Shown here one piece after another: positions 10,290-20,388 of a stretch of 64,000 bases of DNA. Within the stretch, counting starts at the first letter, position 1. The number at the start of each line of letters is the position of its first letter. Position numbers and translations under genes: made by a program. The notes under the pieces are model-generated. The model was not told where the DNA came from and ran no database searches. It worked only from the letters and a program-made list of their open reading frames with translations. Source of the DNA: Azolla caroliniana (taxonomy: Eukaryota; Polypodiophyta); assembly GCA_043228905.1 (NCBI GenBank), contig JBHGNT010000018.1, positions 16,926,001 to 16,990,000 on the forward strand, written 5' to 3'.

Positions 10290-11450
10290 TCCACCGGTAT
10301 GCGCCAAAATTGGGTTCTGGTTGAAGAAAATTGGTCTGGGTTCCAGTTCCTCGTCCATCGGTTCGTCCTCCGTTTCGGACTATTCGTCATCGCTGTCCAG
10401 GCCTCTTAGATCCGGTTCGCCGTTGTGGCGCTTCTTGAACGCTTTGATCCGCTTCCCTGCTACCGGTATCGCCATCCTCGTACCGTCGAGTTCCGCCAGG
10501 TGATACCTTCCGTTGTCGTTGGCGCTCGTTACCACGTAAGGCCCGAATCACCGCTTTGCAAACTTCCGTGTTGCCCGGTGCTGGTTGTCGAGGCTGTTGT
10601 CGTAGACTAGCACCTTGTCGCCTTCCTCGATTTTCTTTGGTCGAAGCTGGTGCGTTCGGTCAAACCGGGCTTTGTTCGTCATCCTCGCCGTCCGAAATCT
10701 CTTCACCGTTCGTTCCACATCCTCTGGCCTCCGCTTGAGCTGTCGTATACGCGCCGCTAGCAATTCTTCCCAGCTCATCTTGTCTCTCCAGTCCACTGTC
10801 GCCCAAGAGGAGATCGTCCGTTCCATTGGCATGATCGGCTTCTGTCCGAACATGAGCTCTGACGGCATGAACCCGGTTACCGAACTGTGCGTTGTCCGGT
10901 CCGCCCACAAGGCATAAGGTAACAGTCGTGGCCAGTTCCCGACCTGGCCTCCGCACGCCCGGACTAGCGCTTTGACAATCGGTCCGTGTCCGTGGCCCAC
11001 GTCCCACGGTGTCCAGCCCAGGGGCTGGACACCGTTCCATTGGCATGATCGGCTTCTGTCCGAACATGAGCTCTGACGGCATGAACCCGGTTACCGAACT
11101 GTGCGTTGTCCGGTCCGCCCACAAGGCATAAGGTAACAGTCGTGGCCAGTTCCCGACCTGGCCTCCGCACGCCCGGACTAGCGCTTTGACAATCGGTCTG
11201 TGTCCGTGGCCCACATCCCACGGTGTCCAGCCCAGGGGCTGTTGTGGTAGGCCTTCAACAACTCCTCCTGTTCCTCCTCCATCGCCACTACTCGGAGCGG
11301 GATGCCGTTTCTCTTCTTCGGGTACTTCCACAAGTATCCGTCCCGGAGAAAGAATCGGTATGCTTTCTTCCGGATCCGGTTGGCCTCGTTCTTTGTCCAT
11401 GACGCGTCCGGCGTCATCGTCCTCAAGAATCCCCCAATCTGCAGCCACTC
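10290..11450 (-). pseudogene. Gypsy-D integrase with deleted catalytic core
   Basis: Starts with the linker after RNase H (FFLRDGYLWKYPKKRNGIPL, EEELLKAYHNSPWAGHRG), then jumps directly to the C-terminal part (PIVKALVRACGGQVGNWPRL, HSSVTGFMPSELMFGQK, RLKRRPEDVERTVKRF, DKVLVYDNSLDNQHRATRKF). The zinc-binding and D,D-35-E core expected between GHRG and the PIVKAL block is absent, with similar sequence (GTGGGCCACGGACAC) at the joint. A 210-bp part is tandemly duplicated (see 10818-11241). The tail ends in an acidic stretch (GLDSDDE). Confidence 0.82.
10818..11241. repeat. 210-bp tandem duplication in Gypsy-D integrase
   Basis: Positions 10818-11027 and 11032-11241 are almost identical, offset 214 bp with a four-base spacer. 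Each unit encodes the PIVKALVRACGG to GQKPIMPMER segment, so the duplicated copy puts the frame out of register. The near identity suggests a recent event in this copy. Confidence 0.95.
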
Positions 11451-11456
11451 CCCATC

Positions 11457-13610
11457 TTACTTGCTCTCGTTGAAATCGTTAAGCGCCGGAGTGCTCCCCC
11501 CCTCGGTTGTCACGTAAGCCGCCTCGAAGAAGTCCATGCCGACTTCCTCGTCCTCCGAAACCATGCCGCCCTCATCGTCGAATCGCTCCCTCGAAAGCAT
11601 GTCGGCCATGGCATTGTCTTTCCCGGAAATGTGTCGTATTTCCGGATCCAGGGACTTGATGTACGCTATCCACCTGAGCATTGCCAGGTCCGGGGTTGCG
11701 CATCCGGAAACCATGTCGAGAATCGGCAGGCAGTCCGTCTCGATAATCACCTCTGTCCTGATCAGATAGTCTTTATCGGCCTTCACCGCCGAAACGATAC
11801 CCCAGAGTTCGCGTTTAACCTGGGCGTATCCTCGTTGTCGCTCGTTGAGGACCTTCGCGCCAAACCGGATTGGGAACCGAATGCCGTCCTCATCTTCTTG
11901 GTTGACGACCCATCCGATCCCGGTTGGACTTGTATCTACCGTTATGTAGATGGGAGTGCCTTTCTCGTAGACAGCCTTCCAGAGTGTCAGAGCTGCAGCA
12001 AGAGCCTCCTTCATCTTTCGAACCGACTCCATATGCTCGTCTCGCCACTCAAATCTTTGCCCCTTTTTCAGCAACCCGTATAGCGGCTCAGCAACGTGGG
12101 CGTAATGCGGGATCCATATGTGGTAGAACGCGCATGCTCCCAAGAACCTCCGTACCTCCGTGACCGAGTTACAGTCGGGCTTCATTGCGGAGATGGCTTC
12201 TACCTTAGCCGGAGACGGTTTCCGGCCATACGGTCCACATAGATGTCCGACCACCATGATCTCTGATTGCCCGAAGGCCGATTTCTCCCCGGAGAAGGTG
12301 AGCCTCGCGTCCTCTAGCCTCTGTAGCACCCTCTCGCAGTCGTCAATGTGTGTCGCCACGAATTTCCGGCATCCGTTCGGTCCGATCGTTTCATCCTTTT
12401 CCTCCACCGGACATCCCTTGATTGGGATGTCGTCCAAGAATTGCATGGTGATGTCCGGGATACAATCCCTCAACACCTTGTTCATCGCATTCACCATGTG
12501 GGCCACCGAGTTCGTCCCTCCTTGTGGCAGGGTACACATCCGCACTAGGCCGAGAGGAGTCTGCATCGTCGTAATGTCTCTGCTCTCCACGGCTAGTTGG
12601 AACTGATCGTACCCCGAGTACAGATCACCGACCGAGTAGATCGACCTTCCGACGAAGGCTTCCGCGAACTCGTCTATCGTTGGTCCAATTCCTGCGTTCC
12701 GAATGGTCACTCTGTTGACCAGTTGCAGGTCTTGAATGAAGTGCAACATCCCGTTCTTCTTCGGTTCGGTAAACCACCAGTTCGAGTACGGGGCACTCGA
12801 CGGTTCGAGGATGCCCATATCGACTTTCTGCCTCAACAACTCCATCAGGTCCGGGATGTGAGCTCTCGGTACCGGAATTGGTTTGAGATTCCACAGCACA
12901 TGTGGTACCGTGAATATCACAATCGGTTTTACGACTATTGGGTCTACGCACCCGATCTCCTCCGGTGAGAATGCGAAGGCTTTCCCGTGCCTTCCGAGCA
13001 TTCTCCGAAACCGGTCTTCTTCCGCCGGTAGTAGGAACCCGCCCCCACCGATTTTGAGCTCCCGTAGCATTCTGTCGGTGAAGGTGTGTCCTATGCAGGC
13101 CGGATCTCGTAAATTGGGATCCGACGCGACCCCCTTGATTCGCAACTCGCTGCCCTCCGGTAAGGGTGCCGCGACTGGCCTTACCTTCCGGTCCACAGTC
13201 TTGTACTTCGTGTTAACCCGGGCCGTCTGATTCGACTCGAGCCCCCGACTGAAGTCCTCGATGACTTCGAACATTTCTTCTGAACAAACCGGTATCATCC
13301 GATCCTCTTTAAGGCCCTCTCCGACCACCTCTCGCAGTATTCCCAAGGTGTCGTCGAAGGAGACCGCCTCCACGGCTCCGTTGATTTCCTCGCTGGGCTC
13401 GAGAACTCCGCACACTCGAAGTCGCTCTTCCGCCCTTGTCTTTTCTCGGCCAACGACGCCGACTATCGTATACCCTCCGTTGTCGGAGAAACAAAACTTC
13501 CTACTTATGGTACAAGGTTTCCTTGGTTTCGCCTCTATCGTACATTTGTGGGGTTTTCCTAGAGTGTCCGGACTATCGCGGCCCCACGCCTTGACAATCC
13601 TCTCTAAAAA
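11457..13610 (-). CDS. Gypsy-D reverse transcriptase and RNase H
   Basis: Long open frame of about 700 residues after the protease, from a frameshift near the A6 run at 13599-13604. RT: YSNWWFTEPKKNGMLHFIQD, SVGDLYSGYDQFQL, TPLGLVRMCTLPQGGTNSV and the catalytic QFLDD at 12429-12443. Then AFGQSEIMVVGHLCGPYGRK and the RNase H with ITVDTSPTGIGW (near 11935), KRELWGIV, VIIETDCLPIL and a KDNAMADMLSR end. It copies RNA to DNA and removes the template. This is the best-preserved enzyme of the D element. The lineage is neither the usual chromovirus nor Athila/Tat type; exact clade needs a tree. Confidence 0.85.
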   Translation of the reverse strand, partial: FLERIVKAWGRDSPDTLGKPHKCTIEAKPRKPCTISRKFCFSDNGGYTIVGVVGREKTRAEERLRVCGVLEPSEEINGAVEAVSFDDTLGILREVVGEGLKEDRMIPVCSEEMFEVIEDFSRGLESNQTARVNTKYKTVDRKVRPVAAPLPEGSELRIKGVASDPNLRDPACIGHTFTDRMLRELKIGGGGFLLPAEEDRFRRMLGRHGKAFAFSPEEIGCVDPIVVKPIVIFTVPHVLWNLKPIPVPRAHIPDLMELLRQKVDMGILEPSSAPYSNWWFTEPKKNGMLHFIQDLQLVNRVTIRNAGIGPTIDEFAEAFVGRSIYSVGDLYSGYDQFQLAVESRDITTMQTPLGLVRMCTLPQGGTNSVAHMVNAMNKVLRDCIPDITMQFLDDIPIKGCPVEEKDETIGPNGCRKFVATHIDDCERVLQRLEDARLTFSGEKSAFGQSEIMVVGHLCGPYGRKPSPAKVEAISAMKPDCNSVTEVRRFLGACAFYHIWIPHYAHVAEPLYGLLKKGQRFEWRDEHMESVRKMKEALAAALTLWKAVYEKGTPIYITVDTSPTGIGWVVNQEDEDGIRFPIRFGAKVLNERQRGYAQVKRELWGIVSAVKADKDYLIRTEVIIETDCLPILDMVSGCATPDLAMLRWIAYIKSLDPEIRHISGKDNAMADMLSRERFDDEGGMVSEDEEVGMDFFEAAYVTTEGGSTPALNDFNESK

Positions 13611-14317
13611 ACCTCTCGGTTCTCGCCACCGAGGGACTCGCGGTTTTGCTTGTGGTTCGGTCGCACCGTCAGGAATTGGACCGAATGACGCCCGTCCTGA
13701 CTCTTGACCCTCGCGTAAGCCGACCCGTTGTCCAGCACCTTGGTCTCCATCTGTGCTGCCGTAATGTACGGTTCTCCTAGTATGACCAGGTGTGAGGACG
13801 TCTCCTGCACAAAGAAATGTTGGTCTATCTCGACGTTGTTGATCTTGACTCGCACGTTTGGGCAGGCCCCGTGTAGTTCCTCGGTGGCGCGCGTCGCCGC
13901 CCGTATCTTCCACCCGTGCTTGGTGTTGACTGGCCATTTCCCCTTCTTGTAGAAGTCCATAGACATCAAGTTTATTTCCGAACCATGGTCCACCAACGCC
14001 ACCACCGGTTCCTGAACATCTCCGATCTTCACCGGGGTTTCCGTGGTCGCTCGGGCCCAGTGTGGCCTCGAATAGTGGCTCTTTGCCCACTCGTCTTCCA
14101 GTGCCATGTCCTTTATGTGCGTCGTCCGCACCTCCACCGGCCTTTCCGGTTCTGTCTCCGTCGACAGCCTCTTCCTCTTCACCAAGTCTACGATGGAGTC
14201 GTGGAACTCCTTGGTGATTCCGAGCACCTCCCGCAACGACAGTTCCATCTTGCTATCGAGGATTCGTTCTTCCAGGACCTTTCGTAGGTCTGTGGTCCTT
14301 TCGATCTCCGTGCCCAA
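13604..14317 (-). CDS. Gypsy-D aspartic protease region
   Basis: Begins MGTEIERTTDLRKVLEER with a helix-rich leader (DSKMELSLREVLGITKEFH), then the retropepsin-like fold: VKIGDVQEPVVALVDHGSEI where the active-site triad is D-H-G rather than D-S/T-G, followed by FFVQETSSHLVILGEPYI (the hydrophobic-hydrophobic-Gly of the protease C-terminal half). It would process the Gag-Pol precursor. Joined to RT by a change of frame near 13604. The same leader is recognisable in the remnant at 59850-59960. Confidence 0.75.
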   Translation of the reverse strand: MGTEIERTTDLRKVLEERILDSKMELSLREVLGITKEFHDSIVDLVKRKRLSTETEPERPVEVRTTHIKDMALEDEWAKSHYSRPHWARATTETPVKIGDVQEPVVALVDHGSEINLMSMDFYKKGKWPVNTKHGWKIRAATRATEELHGACPNVRVKINNVEIDQHFFVQETSSHLVILGEPYITAAQMETKVLDNGSAYARVKSQDGRHSVQFLTVRPNHKQNRESLGGENREVF

Positions 14318-14395
14318 CCGGTATCCGCCCTTCTTGTGGTTATCCCGGGCACTGGTCTCACCGGCCTCGTTCCGTTTCGGCCCGAATCGGGTTTC

Positions 14396-15718
14396 TTATC
14401 TCTCTGAGGGTCCAGCCCCTCCGGTTTTACCTACCCGTTTGTCTTCAACCAGAGCCTCGTAGTTCTGGCAAGCTGCTTCGACGAAACCCGTCTTTTCTTC
14501 GACCGGGTCACTCCACCCGGTTACCTCCTGGACCCGCTTCTCCGCGCGGTCTGCCTCGTCTTTCCTTAGTCGGGCACCGGCGAGGCCTTCCAGCATCGTC
14601 GGCCAGAACCCGGCTTTGCTCTCCTTCCGGGCCTCACTGTCTCCGACCCGAATATCGGCTGACGCCGAGTAGTGGACGGTCTCCACGTGCCGGGCCGCCG
14701 CCTCTTCCATCAGCCTTTTCATTCCTCCTCGCCCGTCGTTTCGGTTCAGGGCCCTCCGGGTATCGCTGGCGTGCACCCGACCTTCCCACAGGTACAGTAC
14801 CCGGCTTCTCAAAGCCTCCGCAAAGTCCCCGCAGTCTTTCCGGATGTGGCCGACCTCGTCGCACCACATGCACCTATTTCCTGCCGGAGGCCGTCGGTCA
14901 CGAGCCTGTTCCCTCCGAGCCTAGGCGATCTAGAGATCCTCTACCGCTCGTGTCAACTCCTCCAAAGCTGTTCCCCCGGACGAGCCTCTGACCATGCCGG
15001 TCGAAGCCGAACCGGTTTCGAGCCACTCCCGGGTCTCTTCCCTTCAAGCCTGTGGTATCAGTTCGAGCTTCCTTGCTGCGACAGGACCCGCCCCGGTCGC
15101 CCCTGTATCAGCCCACTCCCACCATTTGTCAAAACGGCCGCAGACTCTTTTTACCACGGCCCAGTCGGCCGTCAGCCCGTCTTCGGTTTCCAGTAAGGAG
15201 CCCACTTGCTCCCGATCCCGTGCGTCAACCGATTTGACAAACAGTAGGACACGACTTGTGTCCAGAACGGTCCGATCGAGCGTCGAAAGGCGCACAAAGC
15301 GTTCCTCAAAATCCCGGAGGAGTACCGATGCATTTCTTCCTTTGTTGGGGGCCTCCACCCACTCCATGAAGCCCCGCTTTGAAAGTCAAAGCGCGTCATC
15401 CAACCCGTATTTCTCCAGGAGCCGTCCTTCGAACTCCTCCCAAGTCCGGCTCTCCGCCCGGACCTCGAGCACCCCCGCATGGATGCCTGGCATCACCACT
15501 CGAGGGAATCCAGCAAGACGCCTCTCTTCTGGAATATCCCTCATCAACATCTCCGCCCGGTAGGACGCCAAATAACTCGTGGCATCCTTTCCACTGAACC
15601 GGCCGATCGTAACGACGATCGCCTCAATAGCCCTGTCAAGGGCGCCGGTGCCCTCGCGCGCGCTCACTATCCGGTCCACGGCCGAAGCCATGTTCTCTGC
15701 AAGATCCGACCCCCTCAT
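14396..15718 (-). pseudogene. Gypsy-D gag with zinc knuckle
   Basis: First ATG at 15718 (MRGSDLAENMASAVDR), about 25 bases past the primer site; the frame is open further upstream. Capsid-like region: IGRFSGKDATSYLASYRAEM, then after a frameshift near 15390 FMEWVEAPNKGRNASVLLRDFEERFVRL. A further shift leads to the knuckle CMWCDEVGHIRKDC (CX2CX4HX4C) and a conserved tail (LYLWEGRVHASDTRRAL, GRGGMKRLMEE). The precursor would assemble particles and bind RNA. At least two frameshifts. Confidence 0.8.
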
Positions 15719-15740
15719 CTTCAGCTCCTCTGCCGCCTTG

Positions 15741-15758
15741 TTCACGTCGGGTACACCA
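15741..15758 (-). other. Gypsy-D primer binding site
   Basis: Minus-strand TGGTGTACCCGACGTGAA, four bases inside the 5' LTR end. The TGG start fits pairing with a tRNA CCA end. It closely matches the site after the S-family LTR (TGGTGAACCCAACGTGAC, 47719-47736), implying the same or a similar primer tRNA. Confidence 0.65.
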
Positions 15759-15762
15759 AAGA

Positions 15763-16408
15763 TGTCGCGTTACTACGCGCGTGCATGGGGGAACGAGGCG
15801 GGACCACCGAGGTCTTGAACCAAAGAGCAGGTGATAGAAGGGGAAAGAGAAAGAGAGAGACGCTCGGTTACGTATGAGCAAAGAAACACAGGGACACGGC
15901 CCTGCCAACACAGAAGACACGAATGGACACAGCGACTGAGACACACGAATGTTTGTATATTAATGAATGACAAATAAACGACAAAGCACGCGAGCGGTTT
16001 CAACCGAACAGGCCGGCGAACAGATTCCAATGCTTGCTCGTCTGCGCACGAAAGGGGATAGGATGGAGGTGCTGCCGAAAGCACACGGGCGTTCCTCGAA
16101 GCAGCGCGAGCCTCCCGAAAACCTGCAGAGAAGAGCGATGGAGAACGAACAGAGGAGAAGCGTTCGGTTACGGTCCGACAGCACTTCGTCCTCAATAATA
16201 ATCCTATCTCCCCGTGTCTCCCTCTCTTTTATAGCTTCAAGAAGGGAGCCGTTTCCCTCATTAACTTCCTACCTACCGAATCTAACTACCTCAGATATAC
16301 CCTTGTACCTAATTCTCTATTATACACATTAAAGGGCGCGCACGCATGAAGAGCCGGTTCACGCCCGCTATGCACCGATTGCGCTAAGGGACGGTTTTCT
16401 TCACGACA
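15763..16408 (-). repeat. Gypsy-D 5' LTR
   Basis: Partner of 9620-10268, same TGTCGCG...ACGACA ends on the plus strand. Followed on the high side by target repeat GCGT. The minus-strand TATA-like TATAAAAGAGAGGGAG lies near 16215-16230. Confidence 0.93.
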
Positions 16409-17897
16409 GCGTGTTGCGTCCCTGGCCGGTGTGGAATTACGAACTCGAATTCGTGGAGCAGCAGCATCCACCACGCCAATTTCCTTGTCAGGTGTTGTTT
16501 CTCTACCAAACACAATAATGCCGAATGATCTACGTGGAACGTGAATTTCCGTCCTAGTAAAGAATGTCGGAATTTATTGATGCTATAGATCATCCCTAGC
16601 ACCTCCCGCTCTGTTGTGGAATAGTTACACTCTGCTATTGATAATTTACGACTTGCGTAGTATACTGGCCTGTACCAGTTTGGTTCGGTGAGTTGCATTA
16701 GCACGCTTCCTATTGCTGTGTCCGAGGCGTCGACGAACACGTGAAATGGTTTCGCCCAAACTAGAGGTTGTACTACGGGGGCCTGTGTAAGCATTATCTT
16801 AAGTGCCTCATATGCCTTATCCTCTATTGCAGTCCATTGAAAAGGAGTCTGATGTACGGCAGCGTGTAGTGGCGTGGCGAAGTCCACCAAATACCGTATC
16901 ATCTGACTATGCCACCGTATTTGGCCCAAAAACCGGCTAAGTGCTTTGGCATTTGTCGGATTTTTAGCTTGCGTAATAGCAGAGATCTTGTTTGGGTCGA
17001 CCGCTATTCCTTGCTGACTATGTGGCCTAGGAGAGCCCCGCTGGTCACGCCGAATGCACATTTCGCGGGATTCCGGCTTAAGCGTGCAGTGCGGCAACGT
17101 TCCAGGCAGAGACGTAAGTGTGAGAAATGGTCTTTTGTTCGCCCATATACCGCAAAATCGTCTAAAAAGACTTGCATGAATGCCGGAATGTATTCCCCAA
17201 AGATCTCCGTAATCATTCGTTGGAATGTTGCCGGTGCTGTCTTTAGGCCGAACATCATGACGACCGCCACATATACTCCCCAGTCCGTGACAAATGTCGT
17301 CTTCTCCTTGTCGTCGGGGTGCATGCGCACTTGGTTATAGCCACTGAAGCCATCTAAGAAACTGTACATCTCATGGCCTGCGACGGTGTCCAACACGCTA
17401 TCGGTGAAGGGTAAGGGAAATGCGTCCGTAATGGTTACGACGTTTAATTTTCGGTAATCCACGCATACCCGTATTTTGCCGTTTTTCTTTGGGACAACCA
17501 CTATCGGGCTAAGCCATGTCGCTTGTTTCACTGGTCGTATGAACCCAGCCCTCAGCAGCTTGTCAATTTCTTCTTTCACACGGGTCGCGTAATTGGGGTT
17601 CATGCAGTAGCGACGCTGCTGGACAGGTTTCGCGTCCGTTGCTAAATTGATCTTATGCTGATAGAACTTGGGATCTAACCCCTTCATGTCCTCATGAGCC
17701 CATGCGAACACATCTTTATATTCTGTGAGTAGTGCGATCATTGTGGTTCTCTGGTCCGGCCTCAATTCCTTTGCTATGGAGAGGAACCGGGGTTCCGCTC
17801 CCGTACCCACAATCACTTCGTCGAGAGCGGAAGCGGTGACCCGTCGTGAAATCTCCATTTCCCTTTTGAAGGCCGCCCGTGCTCTGCTAAGTTCCAA
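16409..17897 (-). pseudogene. Gypsy-C reverse transcriptase and RNase H
   Basis: RT from ELSRARAAFKREMEISRR through FIRPVKQATWLSPIVVVPKK, GKIRVCVDYRKLN, MYSFLDGFSGYNQVRM, FGLKTAPATFQRMITEIFGE and catalytic VFLDDFAVYG (17153-17170) to LLGHIVSKE. A frameshift near 17030 leads to the connection (GQIRWHSQMIRYLVDFATPL) and RNase H: HVFVDASDTAIGSVLMQL, ERE-VLGMIY, FHVDHSAL and HRPGTQHA, where Gypsy-D is inserted. The domain order and motifs are those of a Ty3/Gypsy element without integrase-linked chromodomain. Nearly intact apart from the shift. Confidence 0.9.
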
Positions 17898-17903
17898 TAT
17901 GGA

Positions 17904-18647
17904 TTATGGGTTTGGTTCATACGACTCTTCGCTCGGAACAATGGCCGTAGTATATTCTGCCGCAGTTGCGATGACATCTATCTCGAACAGCGGAATAATT
18001 CGAGGGTGTTCGTCAAGGTACGCTTCCAATTCGGCATCCTCCACCCCAGCCAGCATATTGATGTCTTCCGCATAGAACGGTGTTATCCCCTTAGGTTGTG
18101 GCTTGTTGTCTTCCGTAGGTACACGAACCTTGATGCGTCCCTGCCGGAAACTGATACACTCGTGTTGCCAGCTCTGCTTGATATTTGTTGTCCGAAGCCA
18201 TGGTTTGCCCAGAAGCACTGGGTACGCTCCAGGCGCATCCAAAGCAAGGACGGCCGCCGATATGTCGAAGCAGTGTCCGCCCACAATGATGCCTATTTTG
18301 CGAATTAGCCCCAACGGCCGCACTGATCGGGTATCTGCCATTCGGAGCCAGAATGGACACGCCTCCCATTCGGAAATGCCCAGCTATTTGCAAGTTTTCG
18401 CGCTAATCACATTGACGCCTAAGCCGCCGTCGATTACACATCCAGGGACTTCCTGTCCGTGCAATATTACTGTAATGGCCGGGTTGTGCTGATCTACCAC
18501 TAGTGGTCCCTCGTTGACGTCAGTCAGGTTTGTGGCAATGCTTGCCCCGGTCATGCCCGCCACCTGTGCTTCCGTGGTCTGGCGGAAACGTGGAACTAGC
18601 TGTAGCAGTTTTTCCATAGTTAGCGTGATTTCACAGCCCGTTAACAC
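17904..18647 (-). pseudogene. Gypsy-C aspartic protease
   Basis: Helical leader (TMEKLLQLVPRFRQTTEA), then GQEVPGCVIDGGLGVNVISA at about 18418-18438, the active site being D-G-G, as also seen in the B copy (D-G-R). It continues through a stop to CPFWLRMADTRSVRPLG and AYPVLLGKPWLR (the Leu-Gly second signature). Acidic linker TPFYAEDINMLAGVEDAELE precedes RT. One TAG at about 18384 interrupts it. Confidence 0.8.
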
Positions 18648-20320
18648 CTACCAAATGGGGTCCGGCCCCGGTTTTTCGTTCTCTGTTTGCTTCATTGCAT
18701 TCGCGGACGCCTGCCTCATACGTTCCGTATTGGCCGCGTTTGCTTTTTCCACCCAGGCTTGGGCTTGTCATCGTACCTCGTCCTGCGCAGCCCAATTGGC
18801 CATTTTCATTTGCTGGCGTGTGGTGACTTGTTGCACCTCCGCCGTAATCGTGTTGACGGCGGGCCCCTTTCCCTTGCGTGTTGGGCATTGTGTGGCATAA
18901 TGTCCGGGTTTCTCACAAATAAAACAATAGATGCTTGATTCTCCCTTCTCAGCCCCAGGTGGAGTGTGCCATTCTCCGGGCGCTACTTGCTCTTCGCAGT
19001 CCGGCCTCGTTTGTCGAGACGTACGCGGTGGCTGCTATTGATCCCGTCATTTTTCCTGGTGCCTCTCATCCCCCGAGGTTTCGTCGTAATGTCGATGATC
19101 CCTATATTGTCGAGGCTTACCTCGATAGCCATTGAAGCCGCCCCGTTTGTTCATCGGGCGTTGATGTTCGTATCGCCAGCCTCCTTTGGCGTAACTCGGA
19201 TGTCCACGATAATCCTCGTCCTCCGGGTCCTCCTCCTCGGACTCGTTGTGATTCCGGCGATTCCGGTTGTACCTGTCCTCCCGCGGGTTGCGATCCCTAT
19301 ACCGGGGTCGGTCTTCTTGCCTCCTTTGTTCCACCCGATGTGGTTGCCGCTGTGTGTGCACGCTGCGGACCGCGGGCGTGGCTCTATTTAACATATTATA
19401 CTCGCATTGGTCAACTATGTGAACCTTCGAGTGGCAGATTGGGCAGTGGATTCGCATATTGCACTCCACCGCGGAATGCCCCGAGTTCAAGCAAATCGTA
19501 CACTAGATTGCCTGACGAAATTGGCGTTCCTCATCCTGAGGTAACGCTTGTCGTAAGGATGACATTGAAAACCTCTCCTCCTCGTTATCCAACTCGAGTT
19601 GTAACGCTCATTCAATCACCATATCCGTCGTTTCCCTTTCACGCTATTGTTGTTGAGCGTTGCCCTGATGGGCCGGCGTAACGTTGCCAGAAATGTTTCC
19701 CGTGCCTCCTCCTCCGCAGGGCTTCAATCCAGTTTCCGTCGTAAATTTTGGAACCGTAAGCTGAAGTCTGCTATTGTCTCGGTCGGTAGTTGCTTAATTG
19801 TATAAAACGGCCCGAGAATCTCGCGTTGTGGAACCCTCTGGTGAAAAAAACGCAAGAAGGCGGACTGGAGCTGATAGAAGGTTGTTATGGCCGGTAAATC
19901 CATCTGTGAATGCCAGAACGCCGCACGCCCATCTAATGTTAATCCGAACTCCGTCATTTTCGACTGGTGTGCCACCGTCTCGGAAAGGTTCTGTGCCATG
20001 TGGTTCGCATTCCAAACGTTCAAGAACATGCGAACATGAGTTGCGGCGTCGGTTTCGCCATTAAAGCAAGGGTAGGCAAAGGCCATCGTGGGAGCTACGG
20101 CGGATCGGAGAAGGTCACCGGGAGGCTGCGGTAAGCGTGGTCCCCTCGCCTCGTCGAGGTATTTGGGGAGCAAGGACTCCTCTTTGCGCTCCTGGCAGGG
20201 GTCGCCGATGCGTGGCTTTTGCCGAGCGCGTTCTTCTGCCTGGTGTGTGACGGACCTTGTTACTGGCCGGTCTTGTCTTGTTGGTTCTCTGAGTCGTCTA
20301 TGGCTAAACATCCATTCGTG
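18648..20320 (-). pseudogene. Gypsy-C gag with three zinc knuckles
   Basis: Starts near 20320 (MFSHRRLREPTRQDRPVTRS). Capsid: FNGETDAATHVRMFLNVWNA, FGLTLDGRAAFWHSQM, FLRFFHQRVPQREILGPFYT and DFSLRFQNLRRKL. Nucleocapsid: two adjacent knuckles CTICLNSGHSAVEC and CPICHSKVHIVDQC (about 19505-19410), an Arg/Asp-rich stretch (RRQEDRPRYRDRNPRED, RNRRNHNESEEE) and a third knuckle CFICEKPGHYATQC near 18900-18940. Stops and shifts separate the pieces. Three knuckles with an Arg-rich spacer is more than the usual one or two. Confidence 0.82.
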
Positions 20321-20364
20321 GTTGCTCGTCTGTGAGGAAACACAGATCACCAGGCGTGCAAAAG

Positions 20365-20388
20365 TGTTGCCTCTTAGGAAACACGGTC
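20365..20388 (-). repeat. Residual 5' LTR end of Gypsy-C
   Basis: TGTT then GCCTCTTAGGAAACACGGTC matches the left end of the C LTR at 4704-4746 except that 17 bases of the terminal inverted repeat are missing. The remaining roughly 430 bp of this LTR are deleted and Gypsy-B gag resumes immediately. Confidence 0.7.

Larger units (their letters stand above)
9620..16408 (-). mobile_element. Gypsy-D, reversed, inserted in Gypsy-C
   Basis: Complete LTR element flanked by the 4-bp target repeat GCGT (9616-9619 and 16409-16412). The Gypsy-C RNase H frame resumes exactly across it. LTRs of 649 and 646 bp differ at roughly 28 sites by eye. Internal proteins belong to a distinctive Ty3/Gypsy lineage (PQGGTNSVAHM, QFLDDIPIKG, EVRRFLGACAFYHIWIPH). 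The integrase catalytic core is deleted, so it cannot integrate by itself. Confidence 0.92.
4704..20388 (-). mobile_element. Gypsy-C, reversed, inserted in Gypsy-B gag
   Basis: Relative of Gypsy-B with the same order of domains including a coiled-coil ORF3, on the minus strand. It has a full 3' LTR (4704-5163), but its 5' LTR survives only as about 24 bases at 20365-20388. It is interrupted at the RNase H end by Gypsy-D. Gag, protease, RT and integrase are each recognisable with few stops. Because the 5' LTR is lost no target repeat can be read. Confidence 0.87.

Noticed and set aside
13604-14090. N-terminal extension of the long Gypsy-D polymerase frame over the protease
   Set aside because: The residues there lack any family motif while the overlapping frame carries the protease signature, so this stretch is a shadow.
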